From Cymbidium sinense (lineage: Eukaryota; Streptophyta; Magnoliopsida; Asparagales; Orchidaceae): a DNA stretch of 64,000 bases. Positions 36,606 to 46,349 of the stretch are shown here, piece by piece; position 1 is the stretch's first letter; each line of letters opens with the position of its first letter. Under the pieces are notes generated by a model, which worked only from the letters and a program-made list of their open reading frames with translations, had not been told where the DNA came from and ran no database searches. A program made the position numbers and the translations under genes. Location of the stretch: contig CM038225.1 of assembly GCA_021442155.1 (NCBI GenBank), forward strand, positions 82,596,925 to 82,660,924, given 5' to 3'.

Positions 36606-37480
36606 TCCTCAAATAATTGAAAAATAACCAATCATATTAGTATTCCCTAAATTTTAAAAAATAACGCTCTTCCAAATTTATTTGTAGTACAGACTGCATA
36701 AATCAAACGATATTTAACTCAATCGACGTGTTATTGAAACAAATCATCTAAGATGACTTACTCTAAAGGTCACTGGCTCTAATCTTATAAAGCTTGCTGA
36801 CTCGAATCTACTAATATCATCCCAAAAACATCATTTTAATCATTTTATATTAAATATCCACACTTTATAGACTATATTACACTCAAAATTATAAATCAAA
36901 TCTCTTAAGCATAACTCTAAGCCCTAAACTAAAATCCTAAATCAAATTCCCCTAATACATACAATCTAATTAATTATAAATGAGAAAAATTAGGTATTTA
37001 CCGTGTGTTTATGAAGAACAATGACAATCTGCGCTAAGAACTACAGAATTCGTCACCAGAAACTTCCCTAAAAGGAACAGAGCCACCAAAATCATCACCA
37101 GAAGCTAATGTTGGGTTCCAATGGCTGTTAGATGGAGATAAAAGGTGTCGAACGTAGTGGATGTGACTATCGGGCAACAAATCATTGGCAATCCAACAAT
37201 ATGTGGCTGGCAGAGCAATGATGGCGGTTGGAGCAAGGCCAACGATTGTCGAAAGGTAGGGAGATGGTCGGAGAGGAGGGTGCTTGTGCTCGTGGAAGGG
37301 AGAAGGGGTCAGCTCACGGGGCAAGGATGGATCGCAAAAAAAAAAATGTCGGATCACGCGGAAGGAACGGACGGCTTGTGAATGGGGCCGATCAATTGAT
37401 CGACCTATTTCGAGCTGAAGCCCATTAAGTGGGCGATTACTACTACTAGTCTTGCCACGTGGTGCCACGCAAGCTAGTTG
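36606..37480. other. MULE right subterminal region
   Basis: Non-coding, AT-rich to about 37020, then a GC-richer patch (37020-37400) with short frames on both strands (37034-37468 minus; 37145-37381 plus) that I do not recognise. It may be a captured host fragment or the 5' UTR/promoter of the transposase; no family match is claimed. Confidence 0.4.
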
Positions 37481-37483
37481 CCC

Positions 37484-37578
37484 ACTAAATGAATGACTAT
37501 TCCTATATTTAAATTTTTTTAAAATATACTTAAATTACTAATTACATTTTAAATAATACATAAATTAGAAAATTTTCC
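37484..37578 (-). repeat. MULE right terminal inverted repeat
   Basis: Reverse complement of the left repeat; see the left copy. The outer end is TTTTCC at 37578, followed by the TATATTCTA duplication at 37579-37587. Confidence 0.8.
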
Positions 37579-37587
37579 TATATTCTA

Positions 37588-38170
37588 AATGTCATAAAAA
37601 GGGTCATATGCAAAATCAATGTAAAGCATAAATCTTACTTTTAGAAGAAGTTGAAAATCCAATAGATGATAATCTAGAAGAAGTTTATGATGACACCCCA
37701 TTCTCTTATGAAGAATTAGAATTAACTGATGACCCTCAGGTTAATGTGATGAGATGCCTTACTTTAATTAAAAATGAGGCAGAAGATTGGAGGATAAAGA
37801 ACATTTTTAGCATGTATGTTTTGTGTAATGAAAAGAGATGTAGGTTAGGTATATATGAAGTGCTATGAATATCATTTCAACACACACCTTAACTCCAGCC
37901 AACCTAAAATCTAAACCTCACTCTAAACCATTTCATGTTAGCTAGGTAAATCATACATCTCTTCCTATCACCAATCGATGTTTAGTTCAAATTAAAATAT
38001 GATGTTGTGAAGATCAAATTTGGTGTGATGTTCTCCCAATGGATATTGCTCATATTCTCTTAGGATGACTGTGGCTGTATGATATTAATGTTATTCACTA
38101 TGGTAGGGAAAATACTTATATTTTAAGCATAATAATAAGATTACTAAACTCTTACCAATAAAGCTAGTAG
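37588..38170 (+). pseudogene. Zinc knuckle remainder and protease of the chromodomain-type element
   Basis: Directly after the MULE the frame reads a Cys, then His and Cys in the spacing of CX2CX4HX4C (CHKKGHMQNQC), completing the knuckle started at 30738. An acidic spacer follows (EEVYDDTPFSYEELELTDDP). The protease is visible as PITNRCLVQI, then WCDVLPMDIAHILLG and YDINVIHYGRENTY (about 37960-38125), the C-terminal half of the Ty3/gypsy protease. The catalytic D-S/T-G loop is not convincingly readable. Stops are present in every part. Confidence 0.75.
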
Positions 38171-38599
38171 AAAAAACACCCTTCATAGCACCACACAAAA
38201 TAACTTTTGACTTGCAACCTTAGCCTCTATTAAAGAAAAATATCAAACTTCAATTAATTATCATAGGAAATCCTACTATTAGGGTTAATACTACCATTTC
38301 TGATTCTTGCTTTAAAACATATATTCTTCGTTCTTTAATTCCGAAGATAGAAACAATAGGTTTTGGAGCCTTACGAAAAGAATTTTCTGATCCATTTCTC
38401 CTTCACTTATTACATGTAAAAGAAGTCATACCATACTTTAATGAAACTCACATACCTGTTGTGGTCTCTTCCCTTCTTTCTAATTTTAAAGATATTGCAC
38501 CTAATGAGCTTCTCGATTTGCTACCTCCTCTAAGAGATATTCAACATGCTATTGAGTTCTTACCTCGTTCTCAACTTTCTAATCTTTCATATTATATGA

Positions 38600-39230
38600 T
38601 GAACCCTACCAAGCATGTTGAGATTAAAAGATAAGTTAAGGAATTACTAAAAAAGGGTTTTATTCAAGAGATTCTTAGCCCTTATGTAGTCCTAGCTTTA
38701 TTAACTCCAAAGAAAGATATAACATGACAAATGTGTGTTGATAGTCGGTTAATCAATAAAATTACTATCAAGTATAGGTTTCCTATTCCTCGATTAGATG
38801 ATATGTTAGATTTAATCTCAGGAGCAAATTTTTTTTCAAAGATTGATCTAAAAAGTGGATATCATCAAATTCAGATTAGATCAGAAGATGAGTGGAAGAT
38901 GGCTTTTAAGATCCCTATTGGACTTTATGAATGACTTCTCATGCCCTTTGGACTTTCAAATGCTCCTAGTATATTTGTGACATTAATGAATACTATTCTT
39001 AAACCATATATAGGTAAATTTTTGGTGGTGTATTTTGATGATGTTATGATTTTTAGTCCAAGTGAAAATGAGCATCTACAACATATACAAAAGTCTTTTA
39101 AATACTTAGATAAGAGACATTATACATTAATTTTAAAAAGTATTTCTTTTTGCAAGCTAAGGTAATCTTTTTAGGCCTTATTATATTCACTACTGGACTT
39201 AAACCTCATCCTTCTAAAGTAAAAGCAATC
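38600..39230 (+). pseudogene. Reverse transcriptase of the chromodomain-type element
   Basis: Frames at 38731-38934 and 38941-39165 give [20 protein letters not shown] and then [32 protein letters not shown], and VVYFDDVMIFS. These are the usual Ty3/gypsy RT blocks, with the catalytic Asp in KIDL and the YFDD box (family usually Y-V/I/F-D-D). A stop in place of Trp splits the two frames at about 38933. It copies the element RNA into DNA. Upstream residues (LLKKGFIQEILSPY near 38650) are also readable. Confidence 0.95.
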
Positions 39231-39830
39231 TTAGATTAGCTATCACCTAAAAGTTTTATTGAAGTTAGAAGCTTCCATGGTTTAGCCACTTTTTATCAGA
39301 GATTTATCAGGAATTTTAGTATCATTGTTGCTCCGATAACTGATATACTAAAATTAGATAAATTTTGTTAGACTCTTAATGCACAAAGGGCCTTAGAGCA
39401 AATTAAAGTTCTTATCACTTCTGCACCAATCCTTAGGCTTCTTGAATTTTCTAAAACCTTTGAAGTGACATGCGATGCTTCAGGAATTGGGATAGGTGGA
39501 ATTTTAAGTCAAGAGAATCATCATATAACATTCTTTAGTGAAAAGTTAATTGAAGCCAAACAATGATATTCCACTTATGATATGGAGTTTTATGTTGTAA
39601 TTCAATCCTTAAGGTATTGACGACACTATCTTTTACATAGAGAATCTATACTTAATTCTGATCATCATGCCTTAAAATTTAATAATACTTAGCAAAAATC
39701 AAGTCATAGGCTTGCTAAATGGGTAGAATTTTTACAAGACTACTCTTTTTCTCTAAAGCATAGGCCTCGAATTGATAATAAACCTGTTGATGCTTTATCT
39801 AGGGTAAACTTAATGATTTTCTCTTAAGAA
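39231..39830 (+). pseudogene. RNase H domain of the chromodomain-type element
   Basis: The plus-strand frame shows FEVTCDASGIGIGGILSQ, then FFSEKLIEAKQ, YSTYDMEFYVVIQSLR and FLQDYSFSLKHRPRIDNKPV followed by DALSR, the ordered landmarks of Ty3/gypsy RNase H, including the DAS Asp and the final DALSR. Two or three stops interrupt it (near 39566, 39619 and 39691). Confidence 0.9.
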
Positions 39831-39949
39831 TTGAGAATCTCAAGATTTGATAAAATTAAAGATGACTATATTGTATGCTCTGAGTTATACCTAATTTATC
39901 TTGAACACCTAGATAAATCAATAACTTTATAAGGAACATTCTGGATAAC

Positions 39950-41040
39950 AAATGAATATTTATATAAAGAAAAACAACTATGCATTCCTCGATCTTCTCT
40001 TAAAGAATTCTTTATCACCATTTTTGTTAGTCAATAGGTGTAGTTGATCATTTTGGAAATGATAAGACTATATGTTTATTAGAAAATAGATTTTACTGGC
40101 CTTCATTAAAACGAGATGTTCAAAAATTAGTGACTCAATGCTTAATTTGTAAACATGATAAAACTATCAAACAAAGGTCTGAACAATACACTATCTTGCA
40201 TATTCCTTGTAGGCCTTGGGAAGACCTATCAATGGATTGTATTCTAGGATTACCTTGGACAGCTTGAGGACAAGATAACATTTTTGTTGTAGTCAATAGG
40301 TTCTAAAAAATGGCTCATTTTTTCCTTGTTCAAAAATAAATGATGCTTCTTATATATCCAAATTATGTTTTAAGGAAATAGTTCGACTGAATGGTCTCCC
40401 TTTAACTATTGTTTCTGACAGAGATGTTAAGTTTGTCTCATATTTTTAGAAAATATTATAAAAATTATTAGGTACCAAATTAAAATTTTCTTCTTCTTTT
40501 CATCCACAAACTGATGAACAAATTGAAGTAGTCAATCGTATCTTAAGAAATTTGCTTAGATGCTTGGTAGCTAAAAGTTTAGGAAATTGAGATTTACATT
40601 TACCAACCTCAAAATTTACCTATAATAGTACTAATTTTAGAACTACAAAAAAATCACCATTTGAGATAGTTTATGGTCAAAACCCACGACGATCAATAGA
40701 TGTAGCAAACTTACCATTTCATATATTTTCTGATGCAGCATTCTCATTTGCTAAATATTTTCATAGTCTCCATGAAGATATAAAAATGCAAATTACTGTA
40801 AGTAATAAAAATTATGCTTCTAAGGCAAATCTTAATCATTCAACAAAAGAATATAAAGAAGGTGATTATGTATTGATTCACATTTGGCCTGAGATTTATC
40901 AATCCAATACATATAAGAAATTACATGCACGAGCGTGTGGTCTGTTTAAAATTCTTAAGAAAATTGGAACTAATGCATATCACCTTAATTTTTCTGCTGA
41001 TATGCTTGTTCATCCAGTTGTTAATATTGAAGACATTTAA
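39950..41040 (+). pseudogene. Integrase of the chromodomain-type element
   Basis: Readable in broken plus-strand frames: VDHFGNDKTICLLENRFYWP, then CLICKHDK of the zinc-binding domain, SMDCILGLP with the first catalytic Asp (about 40232), SDRDV-like second Asp near 40420, and EVVNR with the Glu near 40525. The C-terminal domain (40786-41040) includes YKEGDYVLIHI, ARACGLFKILKKIG and LHVHPVVNIEDI-like sequence. Integrase inserts the element's DNA copy. Many stops and at least two frameshifts occur between 40260 and 40450. Confidence 0.9.
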
Positions 41041-41380
41041 TATTCTTTCATATAAAAGAATTAGCAAACCTCCACTTGTTCATTCTAACTCTTTAACAGA
41101 AGATATAACACTATACTTGCAAAAGCTCTCATTCTTTGAAGTTGAGTATATTATCACTGATGAAGCACCCATTAATCCAGCTTCTGAACATCATTTTTTA
41201 GTTCATTAGAAGAATAAGCCACCAGCTGAAGAAACATGGTTGACTCGTACTGATTTGGAGACTCTAGCCCCACAATTAGTAGAAGACTTCTTAGATTTCA
41301 ACTATAAAGCTCATCGTTCAATTGAGCTCAGGAGAGTTGATGTAGAACATCATGTGGATCTAGAAATTAGAGCTTAAGGT
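41041..41380 (+). pseudogene. Chromodomain-like C-terminus of integrase
   Basis: After the integrase C-terminal domain the frame gives EHHFLVH, then a stop, KNKPPAEETWLTRTDLETLA and PQLVEDFLD. The pattern Y/F-L-V-x-W-K followed by E-x-T-W-x and a hydrophobic helix is that of retroelement chromodomains, which direct integration to histone-marked chromatin. The Trp of LVKW is replaced and a stop intervenes. The assignment is moderate because only the second half is clear. Confidence 0.6.
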
Positions 41381-41428
41381 TCATTTACAAGAACTTAAGC
41401 TAAAGCCTAAGAAAATCCAAGAAAGAAG

Positions 41429-41915
41429 AGGGCTTAGCCCATTAGCCTACTAAGGCCTATTTTATGATTTCATATTTTTTTTATTTATTTATAATTTTTA
41501 TTTTTCTTCTAGAAATTTCATGTTTAAAACTTTGAATTTAAGAATTTAAAACATGACATGTGAGGTGGTTGAATCCACATAAAATAAGATCATGTGAAAT
41601 GGGTGGATGACATAAAATATTAAGGTAACTTAATGCTTCACATTAATGTGGCCACCCACCTTTCCCTCCATATTTTGAATTCTTTTATTTTGAAAGATGT
41701 TTGTAATGGCTATAAATAGCCCCCCATGATGGAATGAAAGGATATATTTTTGGAAATTACAAATTATTTGAGTTGTTCTTATGGTTTCAGAGCTTGGTGG
41801 CCAAACCTTGGCAATCCTTGGTGGGAGCGTTAGTTATCCAACATATCTTCTTTCCTCACCTTCAATACCCAAGTTCTCTCAATCTCACTAAAAGAAAGAA
41901 CGTCCACCTCCAACA
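41429..41915 (+). mobile_element. 3' LTR of the chromodomain-type element with polypurine tract
   Basis: A purine run AAGAAAGAAGAGGG (about 41429-41442) is the likely polypurine tract. The LTR start (TG) is not certain; TGTT at 41520 would mirror the AACA end at 41915. A TATAAATA box at 41711-41718 predicts transcription start near 41740. From about 41737 to 41915 it matches the 5' remnant at 28784-28962. Confidence 0.75.
41711..41718 (+). promoter_or_regulatory. TATA box in the 3' LTR
   Basis: TATAAATA inside GGCTATAAATAGCC, a palindromic context, about 25 bp before the point where homology to the 5' LTR remnant begins. Confidence 0.7.
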
Positions 41916-42578
41916 GAATCTCTATGAATACTTTTAAGATATGCTTTCAATATCACTTTGTCAGATTCGTACACTTTTATACAATTATTCTTGATAGTGT
42001 TTCGGGACACCCTCTCATAATTTGAATTCAACACCTTCAATAAAATATTAAATCACATGTGCTCAATAGCCATAAATGGATACTCATGCATAATAATCAT
42101 TTTTATAATTATTTCTCTTATTTGAAGTTGATCAGAATTTTTTGGGTTATGAAATACGGGGATATCAAATTCGGTATTAACATCAAAATGCATAAAATTT
42201 AATAATTATTGCTTTTGTCTAGTAATTCAATTACTTGCTTATTCTTAGCTTTAATTTTCTCACATTTTCTTACATGTCACAGTAGTTGTGAAGTTGTGCC
42301 AATTTTAAATTTATGAAATTTTGTGCTACAACATATGCATTGCAAAGTGGGTTTAGTCACTCCCTTGAATGTAGAAATAGTTTTTGTAAAATACTTCCAT
42401 ACTATAATTTTTTTTCTTCATACTCTTCTTAGATTTGACTTCATTATTAGTAGTATCAAGTACATGTGCTTTTCATCCAAGTGTTGTGAATAAATATTTA
42501 TATTTTCATTATTATTTCAGATTCTACTACTATATTATTACCAGATGATGCAGTTTGAGAAAGTTCTATAGTTGACAT
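41916..42578 (-). pseudogene. hAT transposase, N-terminal part with BED zinc finger
   Basis: A Met codon at 42576-42578 starts STIELSQTASSGNN. The BED finger lies at about 42262-42402: VWKYFTK, then a CICC pair, KIGTTSQLL and HVRKC, in the order expected for DNA-binding BED domains of hAT transposases. Downstream frames give HEYPF, RVSRNTIK and LKAYLKSIHR-like blocks, as in plant hAT proteins just before the catalytic domain. At 41916 the protein is cut by the Ty3/gypsy insertion; the rest is not found left of 28784. Stops and a frameshift are present. Confidence 0.75.
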
Positions 42579-44275
42579 GATAGCAAATCAATTAAAAAAT
42601 AAATATAAGTTAAGACGTCATACACTCGCCATAAGCCTTTGAATAATGACATATTAATTTTATACATGAAATCTCTGCCTAGAATTTTCAAAATCATGTG
42701 CAATAAATAATGGTGCAACATTACCATAACATGTAAAGTTAAACAATAGTGTTTATAATGACATGTAACTTTATCGAAGCAAAGGCAAAAAACTGAAATA
42801 CTTAACATATAGTTTATGTCATTTATGCTTGATTCTTGAATAATAGGTGTTTACCATAACATCACTAGCATAATGGATATTAGCATATTGATTGAGATAA
42901 GTAGCCCATATATGTTCACTAAAATGCTTTACATAGAAATCATCATTGCATAAAATAAAGCTAGATAAACAACTAAACCCAATGGTGACATAAAGTAGCA
43001 AATTCAACAAACCCTAACATCTATGAAGCTATTATACAACATAGCATCATCATTGCAACTTAATATCTTCATCAGCAAGCAAAATGAACAACTACATAAG
43101 AGGGTTGAAGAGGCCAAACATAAGGCCCGACGTACAGAATAGAGAACCCAAAATACCCAGTTCGAAAAAAAAAGTCTCACTAGCAAAACCTACCACAAAC
43201 AAGAAGCATAAATATATAAATGAGAAAAAAAAATATCAAAGCCTAGATTCATAAATTATCTACAACAAAAATATTACCAATGAAATTTCTAAGGTGCAAC
43301 ATTGGCCATTGCAAAATGAAAAAAACAAAAAAAACTCCGAAATGAGTCAATCTACAAACCCTAGAAAAATAACCCATATAGTTTTGCTTCATAAAGCTCA
43401 TATAATCATCACTACCAATAAATTTTCTAAGATGCAAAATTAGCCATGCATGATAGAAACATAGTAAAACTCTCAAAGGAGTCAAACCCACAAACTTTAG
43501 AAATACAACCCAGATAGTTATGCAGCATAAAACCTATATAGTCATCATTACAAAAACTAAGAAAGGTGGAATAGATGAATTTTACGCTTTTCTCCACAAA
43601 CAATAAAAAAAGAATCATCAAATGAAATCCTAAAATTAGAGAAAGGGATTAAAAGGAGTAAAGTGTGAGATGTACAAACAGAGGTGATGAAGGCTTGAGA
43701 AATTTTTAGGTGAGAGGTGGCGAGAGATGACCAAAACCAAACCCTAGCGAGGCGTTCGTGTTTCGCCTCTTGCAATCATAAAAAGTAGTGTGGCTAGGAA
43801 GAAGAGAGAAGTGAAGAGATTAGGTTAAAGATCTAGCGAGAGGCAAACAACATTGTGGCTTTATATGTAGGGTTAAATCCTAAAAGAACACTTGATTAAA
43901 ATTTTGATGGATAAGATTTAAATCATTTAAAATTAGTTCAAATTTTTATTAAATTTGAATTTTAATCCATAAAATTTAATTAAATAATTAAATTAATTAA
44001 CTAATTATATAACATAAAATATTAATAATATATTTCTTATTTGAATATATAAATATATTTTATATAAAATTTATAAAATTATTTGAATAAATTTATTAAT
44101 TTCGAGCTAATTTGAGTTCGAACAAGAGATTATTCGTGTTCAGCTCATTTATAAATCGACCTTAAAAATTTTGTTCAAGATCAACTCATTCACTTAGCGA
44201 ATGAGTTGAACACAAGCTACTTAACGAGCTGAACACGAGCTGTTCTTGTATAATGAGCTTTTTTGATAACCCTAG
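42579..44275 (-). other. hAT right arm: transposase 5' region and subterminal repeats
   Basis: No coding domain is recognised. The many short minus-strand frames between 42566 and 43775 share no family feature. Near 43730-43860 the minus strand has CTAGGGTTTGG-like leader sequence and may be the transcription start region. From 44100 to 44260 short motifs (GTTCAACTCATTCGC, GCTGAACACGAGC) recur in both orientations, as in hAT subterminal regions. Confidence 0.45.
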
Positions 44276-44283
44276 ATGATTAA

Positions 44284-44717
44284 AATCTTCAATCACATAG
44301 GACACAAAAATAGGTGGGGTCGATATTTAAAACGAGGTTTTTTTTTTTACATTATCAATACTAAATCACAATTGAATATAATTTTAAATTAGGACTGAAA
44401 AATAGTGAAGTTACTATTTTATATTTCTATTAAGTGTCTGAGATGATATGTAAAAATCAAAAACATATTACCATATATTTTTCAAAAGAATATTAAAATT
44501 TTAAATTTAAATTTTAGAAATTATTTTAAATGTCATTTGATTTATATTTTTATAAATTTATAATCAAGTTGAAATGCATAAATTAATATTACTATTTGTA
44601 GGGTGGGGGATTCAACTTAATATTTAGTATTAAAACATTATTCCTCAAATTTCAGGGCATGTAAACGTAAGGCCTAAAGGCTTTAAAAAACACTGAATTC
44701 ATTAGACGACGTGTTCA
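44284..44717. other. AT-rich spacer
   Basis: Sequence between the hAT and the LINE; no gene or repeat recognised. Confidence 0.5.
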
Positions 44718-44731
44718 ATTAATGCAGTGTT
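44718..44731. repeat. LINE target-site duplication, left copy
   Basis: ATTAATGCAGTGTT, identical to 50811-50824. Confidence 0.95.
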
Positions 44732-44738
44732 TTTTTTT

Positions 44739-45841
44739 GGAAAAGTTTAAGAGCCGTAGCCCAATTGTATTCCAAAAGTAAAGTTACAAAGAGACTAATC
44801 CCTTACAGGACTGAAGCTAAAGGAAAAAACACTAAAAACTAGAACAATAGTTCTAGAAACAAGATCAACTACACTAGCTGAAAAGAAAATCCTAATAGAA
44901 AAGAGGAGCTAAAAAGCTCAATGGACTCAGGGATACAAAATACATCAGAGATGCCCAAAATACAACAAAGAATACAATCATATAGGACGAGAAACTCCCC
45001 TCACGCTGTCAAGCCACCTCCAAACAATCCCCAAAAATCAATCCATAATAGAATCTGCTCACGACAAAAGGGATCGTGGTTGCAGAGAGAGCGTGAGGAG
45101 CAATTCAAGAGAAAGTTGTGCAAGAATATCCTCATCATCGTCCTTTCCAAAAGCAACCAATAGCACCACCAAAACCACAGCAGCAGAGAATAACAGAAGC
45201 AGCAAGGAAGGAGATCAAGGCAGATATCTCCCTCCCATGAATTCCATCACGTAAAAGAATTGAACCGAGAAACCATAAAGGTCGTGAATGTATAACATAA
45301 AACCACGCCTAAACCAGAGAAATAAATAAGAACAAGACACCACCTTCCTCTGTGAATTCCCACACACCACACACCCAAGTTCGTGAAATAAAAAGGAACG
45401 ATACAACATCCAGGAAACCAATTACAAACATCCAGATAACCCTCTTCGACAAAAAACAGCACAGCAGAAAACAACCCAACAAAATCAGGGAATGAGACGC
45501 AGAAACAGCAAATTAACGTCCGACAGACATAAAAAAAGAAAAAAAGACAGAACAGACTTCCTCTCCAGGAATTCCAACACACCACAGCCAGAAACCAGGA
45601 GCAACAGAAATAAGAACAAGATAGACCACCTTCCTCTCCAGGAATTCCCACACACCACAGCCACCCAAGTTCCAGGTGAAACAGAATAGGAACGATACAA
45701 CATCCAGGAAAACAGCAACAAAACATCCAGATAGCCCTCTTCGACAAAAGACAGCACAGCAGAAACAGCCCAAAAATCAGAGAAGCAGAGACAACAAGTT
45801 AACATCAAACAGAAATAAGAGCAGGCATAGAGAAAAAAAGG
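44739..45841 (-). repeat. LINE 3' UTR with about 290-bp tandem repeats
   Basis: The block ACCACCTTCCTC ... GAATTCCCACACACCACA ... CCCAAGTTC ... GGAACGATACAACATCCAGG ... CCCTCTTCGACAAAA occurs at about 45339-45470 and again at 45628-45770, with a partial third GAATTCCAACACACCACAGC near 45568. The Cys/Phe-rich minus-strand frames here (45247-45747 and others) follow the repeat and are not credible proteins. Confidence 0.85.
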
Positions 45842-46349
45842 TTAAGGAGGTAGATAATTCCTCCATTTGCGTATTAAATCCTGCACAGAACTGGGCCAAC
45901 CACCTTTCAATTTCCACTTTTGCATTTTGGCCGAAACCCTTTCTTTAATTTGATTTGATAAGGCAGCAAATGGTAGATAGGTAGAAGAGAAAAGACGATT
46001 ATTCCTTTCTCTCCACAAGGAATAAACAAGCACGTAAATAATGTGTAATCTTTGTAACATTTTATGCTCCCCATCATTAATAAAATTAAGGACCTGCGGG
46101 AGAGTAGATTGCAGCAAGAGAAACATACCATTTGGGATAAGAGCTCTCACCAATTTCATAGCCAAAGGACATTCAAAAAACAAGTGATTGTGGGATTCTA
46201 AAACAGAATGACAAAAACAGCAAAGGAGTTGAGTTCCAATCCCTTTATTTGCTAACTTATCAGATAATTTGAGACCCTGTAGATAAGCCATCCAACAATA
46301 GAGAGCATAATTAATAGAATATCCTTTGAACCAAATTCCTTTGGTCCAA
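45842..46349 (-). pseudogene. LINE ORF2 C-terminal zf-RVT region
   Basis: A 149-residue frame (45842-46291) reads MAYLQGLKLSDKLANKGIG, then CCFCHSVLESHNHLFFECPL. This is the zinc-binding reverse transcriptase tail (zf-RVT, PF13966): a C-x2-C pair followed by H-L-F-x-x-C. It ends the ORF2 protein and helps hold RNA or target DNA. A stop/frameshift near 46300-46350 separates it from the RT frame. Confidence 0.85.

Larger units (their letters stand above)
30745..37578 (-). mobile_element. Mutator-like element (MULE) carrying a plant mobile domain gene
   Basis: Terminal inverted repeats of about 90-100 bp: 30745-30837 against 37484-37578 reversed, sharing TTTAAAATGTAATTAGTA and TTTAAATATAGG plus CATTTAGT. 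A 9-bp duplication flanks it. Inside, both genes are on the minus strand: transposase (34080-36605) and, downstream, a plant-mobile-domain protein (31748-33900). An RTE-like LINE fragment lies near the left end. The element interrupts the gag zinc knuckle of the Ty3/gypsy element. Both genes have stops and frameshifts. MULEs with plant mobile domains are known, so the combination is not new in itself. Confidence 0.85.
28784..41915 (+). mobile_element. Chromodomain-type Ty3/gypsy element inserted in the hAT
   Basis: Plus strand: partial 5' LTR (28784-28962), tRNA-Met-type primer site, gag, zinc knuckle, protease, RT, RNase H, integrase, chromodomain-like tail and 3' LTR ending CA at 41915. The R-U5 part of the two LTRs matches closely (for example TTATTTGAGTTGTTCTTATG and GTTATCCAACATATCTT in both). 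The element interrupts the hAT transposase gene, whose N-terminal part resumes at 41916. It is itself interrupted by the MULE at 30745-37578. Without the MULE it would be about 6.3 kb. All genes contain stops, so it is a non-autonomous relic. Confidence 0.9.

Noticed and set aside
30756..37567. MULE ends at the inner edge of the best repeat match, with GTTTATTTT/GAAAATTTT as duplication
   Set aside because: Only 6/9 match and it breaks the gag frame; the outer choice gives 7/9 and keeps the frame.
45247..45808. Overlapping Cys/Phe-rich ORFs of 86-166 codons
   Set aside because: They lie in the repetitive 3' UTR of the LINE and change frame with the repeat.
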